A stretch of DNA of 43,666 bases from Rhizophagus sp. LPA8_4_AMF. Its lineage: Eukaryota > Glomeromycota > Glomeromycetes > Glomerales > Glomeraceae. The position numbers and the translations under genes were made by a program. The stretch spans positions 1-43,666 of the forward strand of contig JADRCO010000204.1 in the NCBI GenBank assembly GCA_021464525.1. Reading direction: 5' to 3'. Shown here one piece after another: positions 13,441-25,204 of the stretch. Each line of letters begins with the position of its first letter. Positions within the stretch are counted from its first letter, which is position 1. The notes under the pieces are model-generated. The model saw only the letters and a list, made by a program, of their open reading frames with translations, was not told the origin of the DNA and did not search any database.

Positions 13441-14348
13441 TAAATTATTGTAATATTAATAATCACTATGTACCATATTTATTGTTAGAAATTTTATAAA
13501 ATATATACTGTAGCTAACAATGAGAAAATTTTTTCGCGAGTTGAAAAGTGACTTTTAAGAGAATGATTGCACGAGAATCTTTTTATTTACGCCCAAAATT
13601 TCATTGGACGATGAATTATTGTGATAAATAAAAAGTTCATTAAAAATTACCAAAATAAGAATGATCATTTTCAAATTATAAATAGATTTACATATTGGAT
13701 TCAATTTTACGCACCCCTGCCACATGATCGACATAGTTTCTAAGCCAAGTTGGCAAGTCGGCGTGCACCTAACGGCCCTAACCCCGTATCGATCAAAAAT
13801 CCAGCACCATGAAAAAAATGGTAGCCAGATTTGTTCTGGGTTACACATGTGCACATGGTCCGGACGGCTATAATTATAAGATCTATCCCTTTACGATACG
13901 TATCACCTTTTCTTTCTTTTTACCAATATTTGTAAAAAGATTGTTAAAATGTCATCTCAACAACAAAATAAGGTTTGTAAAGGATATGTTATTTATTAAT
14001 AATAATTTCTATTCATTTTATTACATCTCAAAACTAAGGAATTATTAGAGGAATCACGTAATAAGACAAAATGTCATCTATGGTAAAAAAATATTCGTCC
14101 AAATCTTACATCCTGGATAGATCCCTAGTTAAATGGTAAAAATGATAAATTGATTAATCATAATTATCATGAAAAATTACCATGAAATTATGAAAATGTA
14201 AATGGTGATTAATTTAATTAAATACTGTAGGAAAAAAAAATATTTCTTCACTATAATATTTTGATTTTCTTTTTTTTATTAATTTTATTTACTATTTTTT
14301 TTAAAAAAAGATTATCTGAATCAAACCAATTTTTTCGAAAATAATATA
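13441..14348. other. intergenic stretch with a GC-richer island
   Basis: Mostly AT-rich. At about 13705-13870 there is a patch of near-balanced composition with uninterrupted frames on both strands: on plus MKKMVARFVLGYTCAHGPDG, on minus a frame containing DRYGVRAVRC. I cannot assign it. It looks like a fragment of a foreign or older element rather than a resident gene. Confidence 0.4.
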
Positions 14349-14772
14349 CAGCCAGATCTCGATATACCGAACTCACGGTTTGGGAGTAAAAGTTCGGTAT
14401 TTGGTAAAGAAAATTTTTTATATACCGAACACCTTTTTTTAGGGAAAGTTCGGCATATCAAGAAAATCATGTGAGTAATAACCCCAATTTCGGAGATGCT
14501 TTTAGCATCAATTAATTTAGGCAAAAATTAAGTGGTTCTAATTCTAGCCGAAATTAATTAATTTCAGGCAAAATTGGCAAATCATATGACTAAGTTCGGT
14601 ATATCGAAATTTTTTTTTATTGTTTTAAAATCTTCGGTATATGTTATATAAAGTTTATATGATGTTCAGTATATCAAGGTGTCTTCAAATATTATGAAAA
14701 CGGTTTTTAAAAAAAAGTTCGATAAATCAAGAGTTCGTTATATTGTGTGTTCGTTATATCGAGATTAGACTA
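14349..14772. mobile_element. pogo/mariner-like non-autonomous element
   Basis: About 424 bp bounded by TA on both sides. The inverted ends are near 24 bp: CAGCCAGATCTCGATATACC at the left and the complement of TAGTCTAATCTCGATATAAC at the right. The CAG start and TA target fit the Tc1/mariner-pogo superfamily. The interior carries about ten further copies of TTCGGTATATC-like words in both orientations. No transposase is present, so it would depend on one supplied in trans. Confidence 0.65.
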
Positions 14773-15059
14773 TAATTAATAATATTTTGAATCGGGAATC
14801 TTTCACCAGCATGGCATCGCATCACCAATTAAAGTTAAATAATATTAATAAAAAAATAAAATGGATGAATGATAATAACTTATTTGTCCGAATCTTTGCA
14901 AGGTTTGTCTGTCTCCGTGGTGATCCAAAAGATCTCAGTGATCATTTTATTAATCAAGTAGGTGTTTAAATCTTTGTTTACTATCCCACTCTTAGAATCA
15001 TTAATTAATTATTAAATTTAAATTTAATATTAAAATAAATAGTTAAATGTCTGAATAGC

Positions 15060-15930
15060 AAGGATTGCTTCAGTATAACCCGGTGATCGTCTTCAGAAAT
15101 AATAACAGAGGATATATACTCCTTTCTCGAAACATATGATGATTATTTTGGTTGGAGATAAATTGTCGATTTCCTGTGGTTAATTTCGTCAGGATTATAT
15201 AAAATTCTTGAGTTAGGACTCGTTAATGGAAATTTACATGGATGTAAATTTTAGTTGAACATGATGGAAGCATGCTGATGTGGATGCGAGGTTCACTAAC
15301 ACAAGTTTACATGGATTATTTAATTTAACATAAATTCAGAAGAAATTTTTGGGTTATACCATTGTTGTTCCTGAAAGAAGAGAAGTAAACAAACTCAAGC
15401 TTCCGATATTTACAGTTTTGGTATGATAATGTGGTTGTTATCAGTTGGAGTTCGTCCTTAATATGATACTAGAACCCACGATCGTTCGTTAATCAATGAT
15501 GTGGTTTTTGGATCAAGACCAATTGCAAAACCTGCTGAGAAGACTCCACCTATTTATGCTCAACTGATGGAAAAATGTTTAGGTGTAGATCCTAAAGATG
15601 AAAAGTTATCCCATAAGAGGGAATCTGTTATACATGCTAGACAAATTGGAATACAAGAATTCACTTCGTTTCTTACTGGTGGAAATGAATTTGGGAACTA
15701 TTTAGTCGCATTAATACATTGTGTATACAATACTTTGAGCACCACATCAATGCGAAGGAAAATGATCACAGCATAATCAAAGCAAAGCAAAAAATAATGC
15801 AACAATTATACGATGAATTGAATGAGAATTATATACTTAATTGGAAAAATGGGTTGCTGCAGCCATCGGATATTTAGATAAAGCAGAAATTGCCAAGTTT
15901 AATGAGGATAATATGAATCATCAATAATAT
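15060..15930 (+). pseudogene. protein kinase-like pseudogene, C-terminal lobe
   Basis: Short frames in kinase order are broken by stops and shifts. Readable pieces are GNLHG (the catalytic-loop NLHxGN region) near 15226, GYTIVVPE (activation-segment PE) near 15350, then ASDIYSFGMIMWLLS at 15399-15443 and RPIAKPAEKTPPIYAQLMEK at 15518-15577, followed by CLGVDPKD. These match the DIYSFG helix-F motif and the C-lobe of Rhizophagus kinase-like proteins. The longest open part is 15501-15776. It belongs to a different subfamily from the kinases at 957 and 28424. A frame at 14787-14969 may be part of the same locus. Confidence 0.6.
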
Positions 15931-16747
15931 GTTTTATTACAAAGTAATGGCATTTACTATAGTAGAAACTTAAATCCTATATTATAACTAATTAATCAAG
16001 GTTCAAAATATTTTATTTTGCTTCTAAAGCGATTTTCTAAGATTACGTTTTATTTTATTACTTAAATAAAATGAATTTGGTAAGTCCCGCGTATTTACTG
16101 TATTGTATTTAAATTAGACTATACCAGATGGGATTCCACCGACAATCATTTACCGATAAACACTTCACCGACAAACTTTTTGCCAACATGATCACCTCCC
16201 CATTAACTATGGGATAATTAATAAGTTTTAACTATATGGAGGAGCATTGTTAATCTAACTTAATTTAATTACATCGATAATGTCACTACCGATTTTATAC
16301 TATTTGTCGGGTAGTAACAGAAAATAAATACAAATATAAGTAACAATCGATAAGAAAACAGGTCAAAAATCAGTTATAGGGTATATGGTAGCGTAAACAA
16401 TCGTCAAGAAATCGATAATATGCTATTGAATAAAGTGATGACAAATCGGTAAATAGTCAGCACAAATTAGCCAATAAATCAACTGTAAAATGTATAGTCA
16501 AATGATAATAAATAATAAAGTGTATAGTTAGAAATAGGAAATAAACGGTGTATTGTTATTAACAACTGTCAACAATCGGCAAGGAATCGACCATATTACT
16601 GCGCTCTGTAATATTCGTTATCAATTATTCCTTTACAAAGGTTTGTTATCCCTTAAAACTAACACTAATACTAATGCTCCTTTCCACCTCACTTTTTCTT
16701 CCTTCCTTTAAATATCTTTCAAAATTCGGTACAATTTGTCCAAAGTT
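15931..16747. other. intergenic with degenerate CACCGACAA and AACAATCG words
   Basis: No gene found. At 16136-16190 three spaced units of the form TTCACCGACAAA occur. At 16345-16600 several copies of AACAATCGNCAAGAAATCGA-like words are scattered. Both look like the worn ends of a repeat-built element similar in style to the one at 42678. Confidence 0.35.
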
Positions 16748-17561
16748 CAATTTGTCCTTTGGCTTTTTTTTTTTTTTAAAAAAAAAAAATAGTGACGCGT
16801 TTTTATTATTTAAGCAAACAATACAATTGATTACATACAGTAATATAAATTAAAACACCTAGAAAATGTTAGAAACAAAAAATTCCTAACATCCTCTATA
16901 ACTAAGTTCAATCTAGTCTAAAAGTTTCACAGCTACAATTTAACTATATTATATAATCTATTTCATCTAAACTAATCACTATACTAATTTCATTCAATTA
17001 TTTTTAATTGACATCCCTTCCGTTATATCACCTATCAAACGATCCCTCGTTACTAATTTAATAATTTTATTTGATTTTTTATAGTTTTTATTATTATCAT
17101 CTTTTTTATTTATTTATTTATTTATTTTTTCTTTTTATGATCATTATCTTCGTTATCGTGCTCCAATCTTTTAGTATCTTGTTTTCGTCCAAATCTTTTT
17201 TTTCAATGCCTCTAGCTTTTTCCAGATGTGCAACTTCTTCACACCTTGTCTGCCATATTTGCTTCCTAATCGTATCATAGCAGTTGATCCATAACTTTTC
17301 TATCACTTTTCTATACTCCGACTTTGTTGACATCTTGTTTAAATTATCATTATAAACGCCTCTCAGTAGTCCCATTCTTTACTTTTTCCATCGACTGCTG
17401 ATCCATTAACCTAATAAAATCAAAATTGATTTCACTGAGAATTTTAAGTTCTTCAATATTCCCTTCTTCATTAAGTCTTCTTTCAAATTCCACAATCGAT
17501 TGACAAATAAGCTCTCCCACTGTGAATTCATTATCCTCACAAACCCAATTTGTCCTTTGGC
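16748..17561 (-). mobile_element. 5'-truncated LINE-like copy with 16-bp target duplication
   Basis: CAATTTGTCCTTTGGC occurs at 16748-16763 and again at 17546-17561, flanking 782 bp. Directly inside the left copy is a T run followed by an A run; on the minus strand this ends the insert in a poly(A) tail. The minus strand encodes two blocks, including WINCYDTIRKQIWQTRCEEV and LEKARGIEKKDL. This C-terminal style I associate with Rhizophagus reverse-transcriptase proteins, from memory only. A tail, a target duplication and 5' truncation together indicate target-primed insertion. The coding part is broken. Confidence 0.6.
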
Positions 17562-17589
17562 CAATACAAATTGTCTCCCGGCCATATGA

Positions 17590-18234
17590 CAGTAATCCCG
17601 CACCCGTGATATAATAGTTTACTATCTTTAGTCACGTGTTTTGTCACCTCAACATTAAGCCGTAACGGTAAGAGCTTAAATTTTTTCGCGTTTTTTTTTG
17701 GATTTATTACTCAATTACAAATAAGAAAAGCTTATGTATGTAAAAATTTTATTTATAAGTGTTTATTAATATACTTTTTTATAATGTTTTACTAATTATT
17801 TTATAGTTTTTAATACGCAATTTTATAATCCAATTACTTTCCAAATATCTAATCCAAGAAACAAAAAAAAATAATTTTACTTGTAAAATGTAATTCTTTA
17901 ATATTATCTATAACACATTATTTATTATTTATCTTAATTTTCGTGTTTTGATTTTTTTTCATTAGTAACTATCACTTTATTATAATTTGGTAAGTTTTAA
18001 AAATATGCTAAAAAAGTTACAATAATATTATATTTTTCATTAAATATCAAAATATTTTCTGTTAAAAAACGCAATATTTAAAAATAAATTTTTTATTTTT
18101 TGCTTTTTTTGTTTACAAGAAAAAATGTGGCTAACGTGTAACTTAGATAAAAATTGAGTGAACCACGGTCCCAGATTAATTTTGAGGCGATGTTAAAATA
18201 GTAAACTATTTTTATTACGGGTACGGGATTACTG
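17590..18234. mobile_element. 645-bp element with 36-bp inverted ends
   Basis: The left end begins CAGTAATCCCGCACCCGTGA and continues to AGTTTACTAT. The right end is its complement, with T for C and small indels (ATAGTAAACTAT .. GGGATTACTG). The interior is AT-rich and non-coding. It lies 28 bp beyond the target duplication of the LINE-like copy. I see no clear target duplication. Probably a non-autonomous DNA transposon, family unresolved. Confidence 0.65.
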
Positions 18235-18680
18235 CTCCATTTACTCAAACCTAAGCCTCTTACAATCATCACCTAGCCACTTATTATCTAATCTTCTGAT
18301 TTCCGTTGATTTTCCCGATAAGCTATACATATAATGATAAAAATAAACCATGACTATAAACTATATCTAAATAATACAAATAAGGAAATAAAACTATAAA
18401 AATAAAATATATGCTAATAACGCTCATTATTATCGATATATGTCACAACTGTCACATGATCATTCATCCCTAAAAATTTTTCCGATGTTATTGACTAGCA
18501 ACATTATAATATAAGCCATAATGAGGCAAAGTAACCAATTAAATAAACATTACATAATAAACAGTAATATGAATCATAGGCTGTGCATTGGCTGTGCATC
18601 TATACTTTTCTTTTGAATTTCAATATAAATTCATAACTAAAAGGTTTTTTTCCAAAATTTCTTTTTAATTTTCATCAAAC
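18235..18680. other. AT-rich spacer
   Basis: No gene, repeat or element recognised. Confidence 0.5.
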
Positions 18681-18999
18681 TTAATTTTTCTTTAAGCAAA
18701 TCACAGTCATATTCACCCAATTTATCTACATATTTCTCCCAGCATTCTTTACCCGTGTTGTAAAGATCAGTAAAGAACTGGTCTCACGATTTTTTGACCC
18801 AAGGCTTTCTGCTCCATCTGTGTCATTCAAACCAATCCCAGTAAGCTTCTGTACCTTGTTTGGGTTCAGTATTTTCTATGCGTTCCCGGTACTCTCCTCT
18901 GCTTTCCTGCCGGTCCTCCCGGTCAGATACATCAGGCGCGGGATCTACTTTTTTGACAGGCGCAGGATGATAGCAAATATACTTCTCTGAATCATATTA
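18681..18999 (-). pseudogene. decayed coding stretch of unknown family, GC-richer
   Basis: The minus strand reads coherently with only a couple of interruptions: PAPDVSDREDRQESRGEYRE, then TEAYWDWFE, then RKPWVKK and FTDLYNTGKECWEKYVDKLG. Composition is clearly richer in G and C than the surroundings. The charged linker and the aromatic block suggest an accessory protein of a mobile element, but I cannot name the family. Confidence 0.4.
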
Positions 19000-19112
19000 T
19001 TGAGGTTGCGTAATGGTGAATCCACAATAGATGACTGGAAAATTCCACGCGAATTGCTGATGCCTTATGGAAAAAAGCTCTGATAATTTTGATCATTTTT
19101 CTAGTTTTAATC
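19000..19112 (+). pseudogene. short PIF1-like helicase fragment
   Basis: LRLRNGESTIDDWK is readable at 19000-19041. It resembles the stretch preceding the C-terminal motifs of the PIF1-like helicases abundant in Rhizophagus, some of them Helitron-derived. The following NFDHFSS lies in another frame. Only this scrap remains, head to head with the decayed minus-strand stretch. Confidence 0.35.
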
Positions 19113-20222
19113 CAAAAAGCTCTGGCATACTATGATCAATTTTTTTAAAAAATTTATAGAAGTGCACCAACTGCATTACCTATTGAATTTACGGATGTCA
19201 TTTCCTTCTTATTCCCTTTTTATCCTTTATTTTTTTATTTTATGCAAGGCAATTAGTAAAAAATCTTAAATATTCATATAGTTATTGGAGATTATAATTT
19301 AAAAAATAATGTATACAATAAATATAATATTATTTTGTTATACATTAAAATCTATAAACTTTAATAGAAAATTATCAAAATCAAAATTTTTTAGAATTTA
19401 TAAGTAATATCTTGGATAATATTTATTTGATCATCATGGAACTTGATAATATGAAATTTGGAATGAATCTTGGATTTGATTATAATAAATTTTTCCAGAA
19501 ATCAGGAATTAAGCTGGAATTTATTAGCAAAAATTATATATATTTTAATATTAGACTATTTTATCATATAATTATAGAAAGTAACAATTGATGTCACAAA
19601 TCAGAAAAAAGAAATGTAAGAAATAAGATTATCAAATATTAAGAAATTTTATTTATTACACTACTCTGTTTACTAATAGACATGTCAATACTCTTATAAA
19701 TGCAAAGAGGAGATTATAGTTATAAGTTGTGATTTTACACAAGAAAGTATTAGTTCCAAAAAATGACATTGCTATGGGTCAAGTTAAGCTGGGCTATGGT
19801 TTTATTTTACACAAGAAGGCATTAGTTCCAAAATTCTGACAAAAAACGACATTGCACACGCGTAATCCTTTAAATGAAGTTTCTTGTTGTACTGACACGT
19901 CTTCCCTTTTTAAATTTTGCTATTATTGTATATTTTACTGATTTAATTCCTTTTTGTACTCCCGTCACAATTTACGCGTTTCTTTTTCTGTAATATATTT
20001 TAAATTTTGAGTATATATAACATTAATATAGTATGATTTGTAAGATAGTATGTTTGTGGAATTTTTACTTTGTATGTATGATTTTTTTACGGTACATATA
20101 TACTTATCACAATAATTATGATTCGAAATTTGATCAATAGTTACACAGAAGACATTAAATACGAACATTTAATTACGTAATTATTCTTTATCTAATTTTT
20201 TTAATTTTTTTATCAATTCGAG

Positions 20223-20253
<31 letters not shown>

Positions 20254-20350
20254 TTTCTTTTATAAATATTTTATTACATAAATATAAATAAATTTTACTT
20301 TAATTAAAATAATTACATAAATTAAAATATTAAAATAATTAATAAAATGG
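19113..20350. other. AT-rich intergenic stretch
   Basis: No gene found. It contains a diverged direct repeat (TTTTACACAAGAAAG .. ATTAGTTCCAAAA at about 19734-19770 and again at 19804-19840) and a T(n)A(n) junction at 20226-20252. Confidence 0.5.
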
Positions 20351-20354
20351 AAAT

Positions 20355-21515
20355 AAAAAATTTAAAGAAAATTTAAAAAAATCGGACTAGCAGAAGTAAA
20401 GAAATTAATGAATTATTGATACTACATTCAACAACTTAATGTTCAACATTGTACAAAAATTTCTTGAATGAATACGAATACCTTTTAAAATTTAAAAGTG
20501 TTATTTATATTACCAAAGGTGGCTTTAGCTGAATGGTCTGAAGGATATACTCTTAATTGGGGCATTGTAAATCAAAAATGAAAAGAAATGCAAATGGTAA
20601 ATATTGTAAAATGTCATGGAATAATTCAAGATCCAAATACTAAAGATTATATGATGGGTTTAAATTATTATGAATATGGAAAATTGAGAAATTTAATCTT
20701 GGACAAAATAGGGAAGATACTATGAAACTGGATTATTGAATATTCATAATGCTGAAAAGTCCATAAAGACAACAAGTGATTTAGGAATGTGTCCAATCAG
20801 CAAACAATAAAGAGAAATCAGATAAAAAGGAATTACCTCATAAAACGCCGGAGGTTTTAAGAGATAGAAGATATTAATATATACAAAAGCAACAGATCTT
20901 TACTCATTTTGAATAATTATGAATGAGTAACCTTTCTGAAGAAATTCCTTTTAATAATATTCATCATTATGAATATTTGTAAAAAGGGCTTAGACCGAAA
21001 ATTTCTGAAGATATTCTGCAGATTTAATTGTAAGATGTTGAAATTCTAAATCAGAAAATAGACCGACCGTTAAAGAATTATTTCAATTATTAAAATAGTG
21101 GTATAAGGAAAACAAGAAATATGGTAGTGAAATTCATTCTCAAATAAAAGTATATGAAGGAATTAGAAGAAACAAATTGAAAAAAAGATTAAATCAATAG
21201 AAATCTGAAAATATTAAAACTCAGTAATTCATCCTCAAGCAATATATACAAGTAGACTATTATGCTTCAAATTTATCATTATTTCAAATTAATTCAAGTA
21301 AATATTCAATTTTTAATTACGAAAAATTTTATTCAATTTTTAATTTACTGTATCATAAGTAACAGCAAATCTAAATTATCATGATTAAAAAATATTATAT
21401 CATTTTAATTCATAGTTTCAGAATGTCTCGGTGTTCAATTAAGTGAATCAGGTAAAATAATTTTTGTAATCATTTATTATTTTATCGAAAATCATCCAAT
21501 TATATTTAATTAATG
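20355..21515 (+). pseudogene. 5'-truncated pseudogene of the CxxC-type kinase
   Basis: Nucleotide similarity to the gene at 28424 starts near its codons for NWTSGNKNIDE and runs through the glycine loop (ITKGGFS), DPNTKDYMMG, IHNAEK, EEIPFNN and SENRPTVKEL, with many stops and small indels. The intron that precedes the DPNTKDY exon in the intact gene is not evident here, because similarity passes almost directly from exon 2-like to exon 3-like sequence. The conserved tail exon (SECLGVQLSES) is still present at about 21418-21452, flanked by splice-like signals, and is followed by LDEK resembling the last exon. Confidence 0.75.
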
Positions 21516-22527
21516 AAAGTTCTCGATGAAAAATTAACCAAGATGAGATAGCTTTTGATATTATTAATGTTAAAAAATAAGATATATTTGGTGAATAGCT
21601 TTCCAATTACATAGTTTTATAAATTATTACCCGGTCTCTAAAATAAGCATTAGGATTTTTCGAAAAAATTTATATAAAATATACTACTAATTCCCTATCA
21701 CTTGCTGAATAATTTTCCATTATAGCATAAAATCAACTCGGTTTTGTGATTATAAAAGCCTCTGAGAATTGTGGATGTGTTGGTTTGTGGGCATATTTAT
21801 AATCAGATATGTTAACATTCAATGATGAAATTAAGAAGTCATTTAAATGAGCATTTGCAAATAGACATTAATGTTGAAAAAGTGAACTTTATGTAACAAT
21901 AATCACCCCTCTAAGGATGATGATTCGTTTAATCAAATATACAGAATTAGAGGTTAAAGATATTTATAAAGAATTAGCAGAGTTTTTTCATTGACCAGTA
22001 AAAAAATTTTAGAGCCCTCAGTGTTGATCAATCATGTGAAATTGACCATTAGAGATATACTGTACGACAATTGTTTCTTCACCCTTTTCTGGAAAAAAAA
22101 AAAATTTCTTTTACGTTCTCACGAGATTGGGGAGCCTTGTTTTTCGGACTTAGAGTACAATAGATATAATGATTATTCAATGAAATTTTTACTACTGAAA
22201 ACCGAAATTTTTCAACGTATCGTTTTGAAAAGTAAGTTCGACTCCAACATTCAACCACATACACTATCATAACTGAAATAACTTCATGTTCTTTAATTAT
22301 AATAATAAATTATCATACTTCGGATTCAGATATAATCAATAAAGTTCAGAGTTAGAATAAGTACATATTAGTCCGGAGTGTTAATGTAATAATGCACCTT
22401 TACCGCCAATTAATAATATACAGTAAATAGACGTCAAAAAGCCGAATAATTATTAATTAATAATTTATCGATTATTATTATTATTTGAGCAATTTATTCT
22501 TCACCAATTTTTTTACTACTTAATAAA
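21516..22527. other. intergenic with one unassigned open frame
   Basis: An open frame at 21991-22272 (93 codons) overlaps an antisense frame of 63 codons. Neither has a domain I recognise, and composition alone does not separate them. The stretch is slightly GC-richer and may be a worn repeat. Confidence 0.35.
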
Positions 22528-22809
22528 ATGTCACAATTGCCAAGACCATCAGGTTTCGGACCGCATAGATCGAGCAAATTTGACAAATTTGGTGAGCGTT
22601 AAAATTTAACATCATATTTACCACTGGTGAGCTTTAGATTTAGTCAACAACTCAATCTAATGAGCAGTTTTTCGATCTAATCAAATTTATTAACAATTAA
22701 ATACTATTTGTTATTTGAGTTATTAAACTTTAATAATGACGAATAATATCAAGGATCTAGATGATGCAATGTTAAAACTAAACGAACCCCTTTCTGTGTG
22801 GTACGATTA
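22528..22809 (+). pseudogene. possible small broken gene
   Basis: At 22528 an ATG begins MSQLPRPSGFGPHR and runs to a candidate donor GTGAGC at about 22592. At 22736 another ATG begins MTNNIKDLDDAMLK and stops after LSVWYD. Both pieces have balanced codon use for such AT-rich DNA, but no acceptor joins them convincingly. Function unknown. Confidence 0.2.
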
Positions 22810-23797
22810 AAGAGATTCCTTTATAAATGGAAGAGGCAAAATGGTTTAAATAATTTATATCAGATGAAGAAATACAAGCTTCTTTTGAAATACTCCTATC
22901 CAGTTAAGACCTATTAATATTTATCATGGCTACGGTCATTGAAATTTTTAATCCTGACTCGATTCAAAATTTAACCCGAATGTCCTTTTTATGTATATGT
23001 CAATTTATTTAGGCGAAAATTAAATAATGTATTGAAATAGCAAGGAGGTGAAGGAAGATGCGAAGATGCAAAACTGAGTTTGTGGTCGTGTGTTTGGAAA
23101 TGTTTGTGACGGTCGTAAAAAAATGTATCAAATTTCAAAGATCTGTTCGATATGTCCACCACTAAAGATTTTACTAAAATATTTTTTTTTTACCATTTCA
23201 TTATATATTTTCTTTCTACTGTAGTAGAAGCTTAACCGTTGCAATCAATATTTTAATGCAAATTATAATAGATTAATTTTATTGATATTTAGATTTTCTC
23301 TTATAATAAAAAATACATTTCTATTCTTAATTTTTTATCCGTGGCTTGTGAACTCTATTATCTATTTTACATTTAGGATAATATATTTTCACTTAAGCGG
23401 TTCAGGCTTGCGCAAATAAGAATTGTTGAAATAACCGTCAAGTTAGAATACCGGAACTTGGCATCTCGTTCACTAGTTAAGACGTAATCTTTTTATAAAA
23501 AAGGAAAAAAAATACTTCATACAATAATAATAATTTTTTTTTATGTATAAGGGTAAGGAAACGATAATCCGAAATTATGACAATTCGCAGCAATCCATCT
23601 CAAAATTGGGTTGGGAGAAAATATAAATTTTTACCTGCTGATAAAAACTAATAAATATTTGCGTAATAATGAAGATCATGTGAATTTGTTACGTAACATA
23701 AATTGATTCTCACATGTAAATGCCCCAATCCAAATGGGATCCTATACTGTGTGATTCGATTATCAATTTTTGGTTCCGAAAAAGGAATGAAAATTTC
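22810..23797. other. AT-rich intergenic stretch
   Basis: No gene or clear repeat recognised upstream of the dehydrogenase promoter. Confidence 0.5.
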
Positions 23798-23800
23798 TTA

Positions 23801-23808
23801 TATAAATA
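23801..23808 (+). promoter_or_regulatory. putative TATA box of the dehydrogenase gene
   Basis: TATAAATA lies 57 nt before the start codon at 23858. A standard 30-nt offset would put the transcript start near 23831 and leave a leader of about 27 nt. Inferred. Confidence 0.4.
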
Positions 23809-23857
23809 TAAATGAAGTTTACGTTTTTAACCACATGTTCTTTTTTCTGATACAATA

Positions 23858-24958
23858 ATGTCTCAGGAACGTAAAGTTATTATCTTAACAGGAGCCAACT
23901 CCGGGTTAGGGTAAATAAAATTCCTATTTTTCTTTATTAAATCGTTAACTATATTCTAACGATAATTCTTGATTAAAAAAAAAAAAAGTTTCGAAGCATT
24001 AAAACAATTAATACAACATTCAACACCATATCATCTAATTCTTGCCGTACGTAATGTTACAGAAACAGAAAAGGTCATTTCAGCTTTAACAATCCCATCA
24101 CAACATAATTTTGAAATATCAAAACTTGACCTATCATCATTTACTTCAGTTAAATCATTCGCACAAGGATTACTTACGAGAGATCCAATTCTTCCTTTAG
24201 ATATATTAATATTAAATGCGGCAACAGTTAAATCAAAATTAAGTAAAACCGAAGATAATTTAGAGACGACATTTCAAACTAATCATTTATCATATTTTCT
24301 TTTAATTAGTTTATTATTAGATAGAATTAAATGGAGTTCCGAACAACAAAAAAAATCGGAATCATTTAATTCTAGAATTATTTTTGTTAATAGTTCTTTA
24401 CATAAACCGGGTGAAGGTCATAACAAAATAGGACCAAAATTAGAGATAGAAAATTTAGATGGTAGTAAAGGGTATGATAGCATGTTATTTTATAAAAATA
24501 CTAAATTAGCTCAAATGTTATTTTTTTATCAATTAAATAAGTCATTAGAGGAAGAAAAAGATGAAAAGAAAAAAATTTCAATATTTGCTGTTGAACCTGG
24601 GTTCGTGCCTCAAACTGAGTTGGCAAGAGAAAGTCCTTCATATGTTAAACTTCTCATGAAATACATTCTTCCTTTTGCCTCTTTTACTAGAACGCCCGAA
24701 CAGGTAACGTATTTTCTTTTTTAGGAAAAATCAAATTTAATTGTTGAATTTTATTGAAAAAAATTTAAAAAATAGGGAGGGGCAGTGATTGTTTATGCAG
24801 CAACATCGCCAGAACTTGAAAGTAAAAGCGGTTTATACATTAATAAATTTTGCCAAATTGATAAATCAAGTGATGATAGTTATAAAGAAGATTTACAAAA
24901 GTTATGGTGGAATATTAGTTGTGATTTAACTGGTTTGAAAGAAAAAAAATTGTCGTGA
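23858..24958 (+). CDS. short-chain dehydrogenase/reductase (SDR)
   Basis: Three exons: 23858-23910, 23989-24703 and 24776-24958, with introns of 78 and 72 nt, giving 316 residues, a normal length for retinol-dehydrogenase-like SDRs. The N-terminus carries TGANSGLG (residues 11-18), the dinucleotide-binding turn; its last glycine codon is split by intron 1. Then come LDLSS (near 65), ILNAA in place of the usual NNAG (94-96), QTNHL with the structural Asn at 116, the catalytic Ser in VNSS (153-154), and YKNTK with Tyr186 and Lys190 as the catalytic pair. EPGFV (220-224) matches the PG motif. All key residues are present, so an NAD(P)-dependent oxidoreductase is expected; substrate unknown. It converges on the minus-strand secreted-peptide gene, with AATAAA signals near 25014-25020. 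Confidence 0.9.
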
Positions 24959-25204
24959 GATCCTAAAAGTTAAATTTTTATATTATTAAATGTTCTTTTA
25001 TTATTATATATATTAAATAAAATAAAAAATAAATATATAATTATATATACTACTTATTACTAAATTTTCTAATAAAAGAATTGTATATAAAGTCAAAACA
25101 GTTTTTAATAAAAATTATATTATAAAATTCTAAATACACAATATTAAAGTAATTATTTGATAAATCTATACTTTTCTCTTCAATAAAATGAGCCCAAGTT
25201 CGTT

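Noticed and set aside
21991-22272. Overlapping sense and antisense frames
   Set aside because: Neither frame has recognisable motifs. They may reflect a repeat rather than a gene, so I listed them only as unassigned content.
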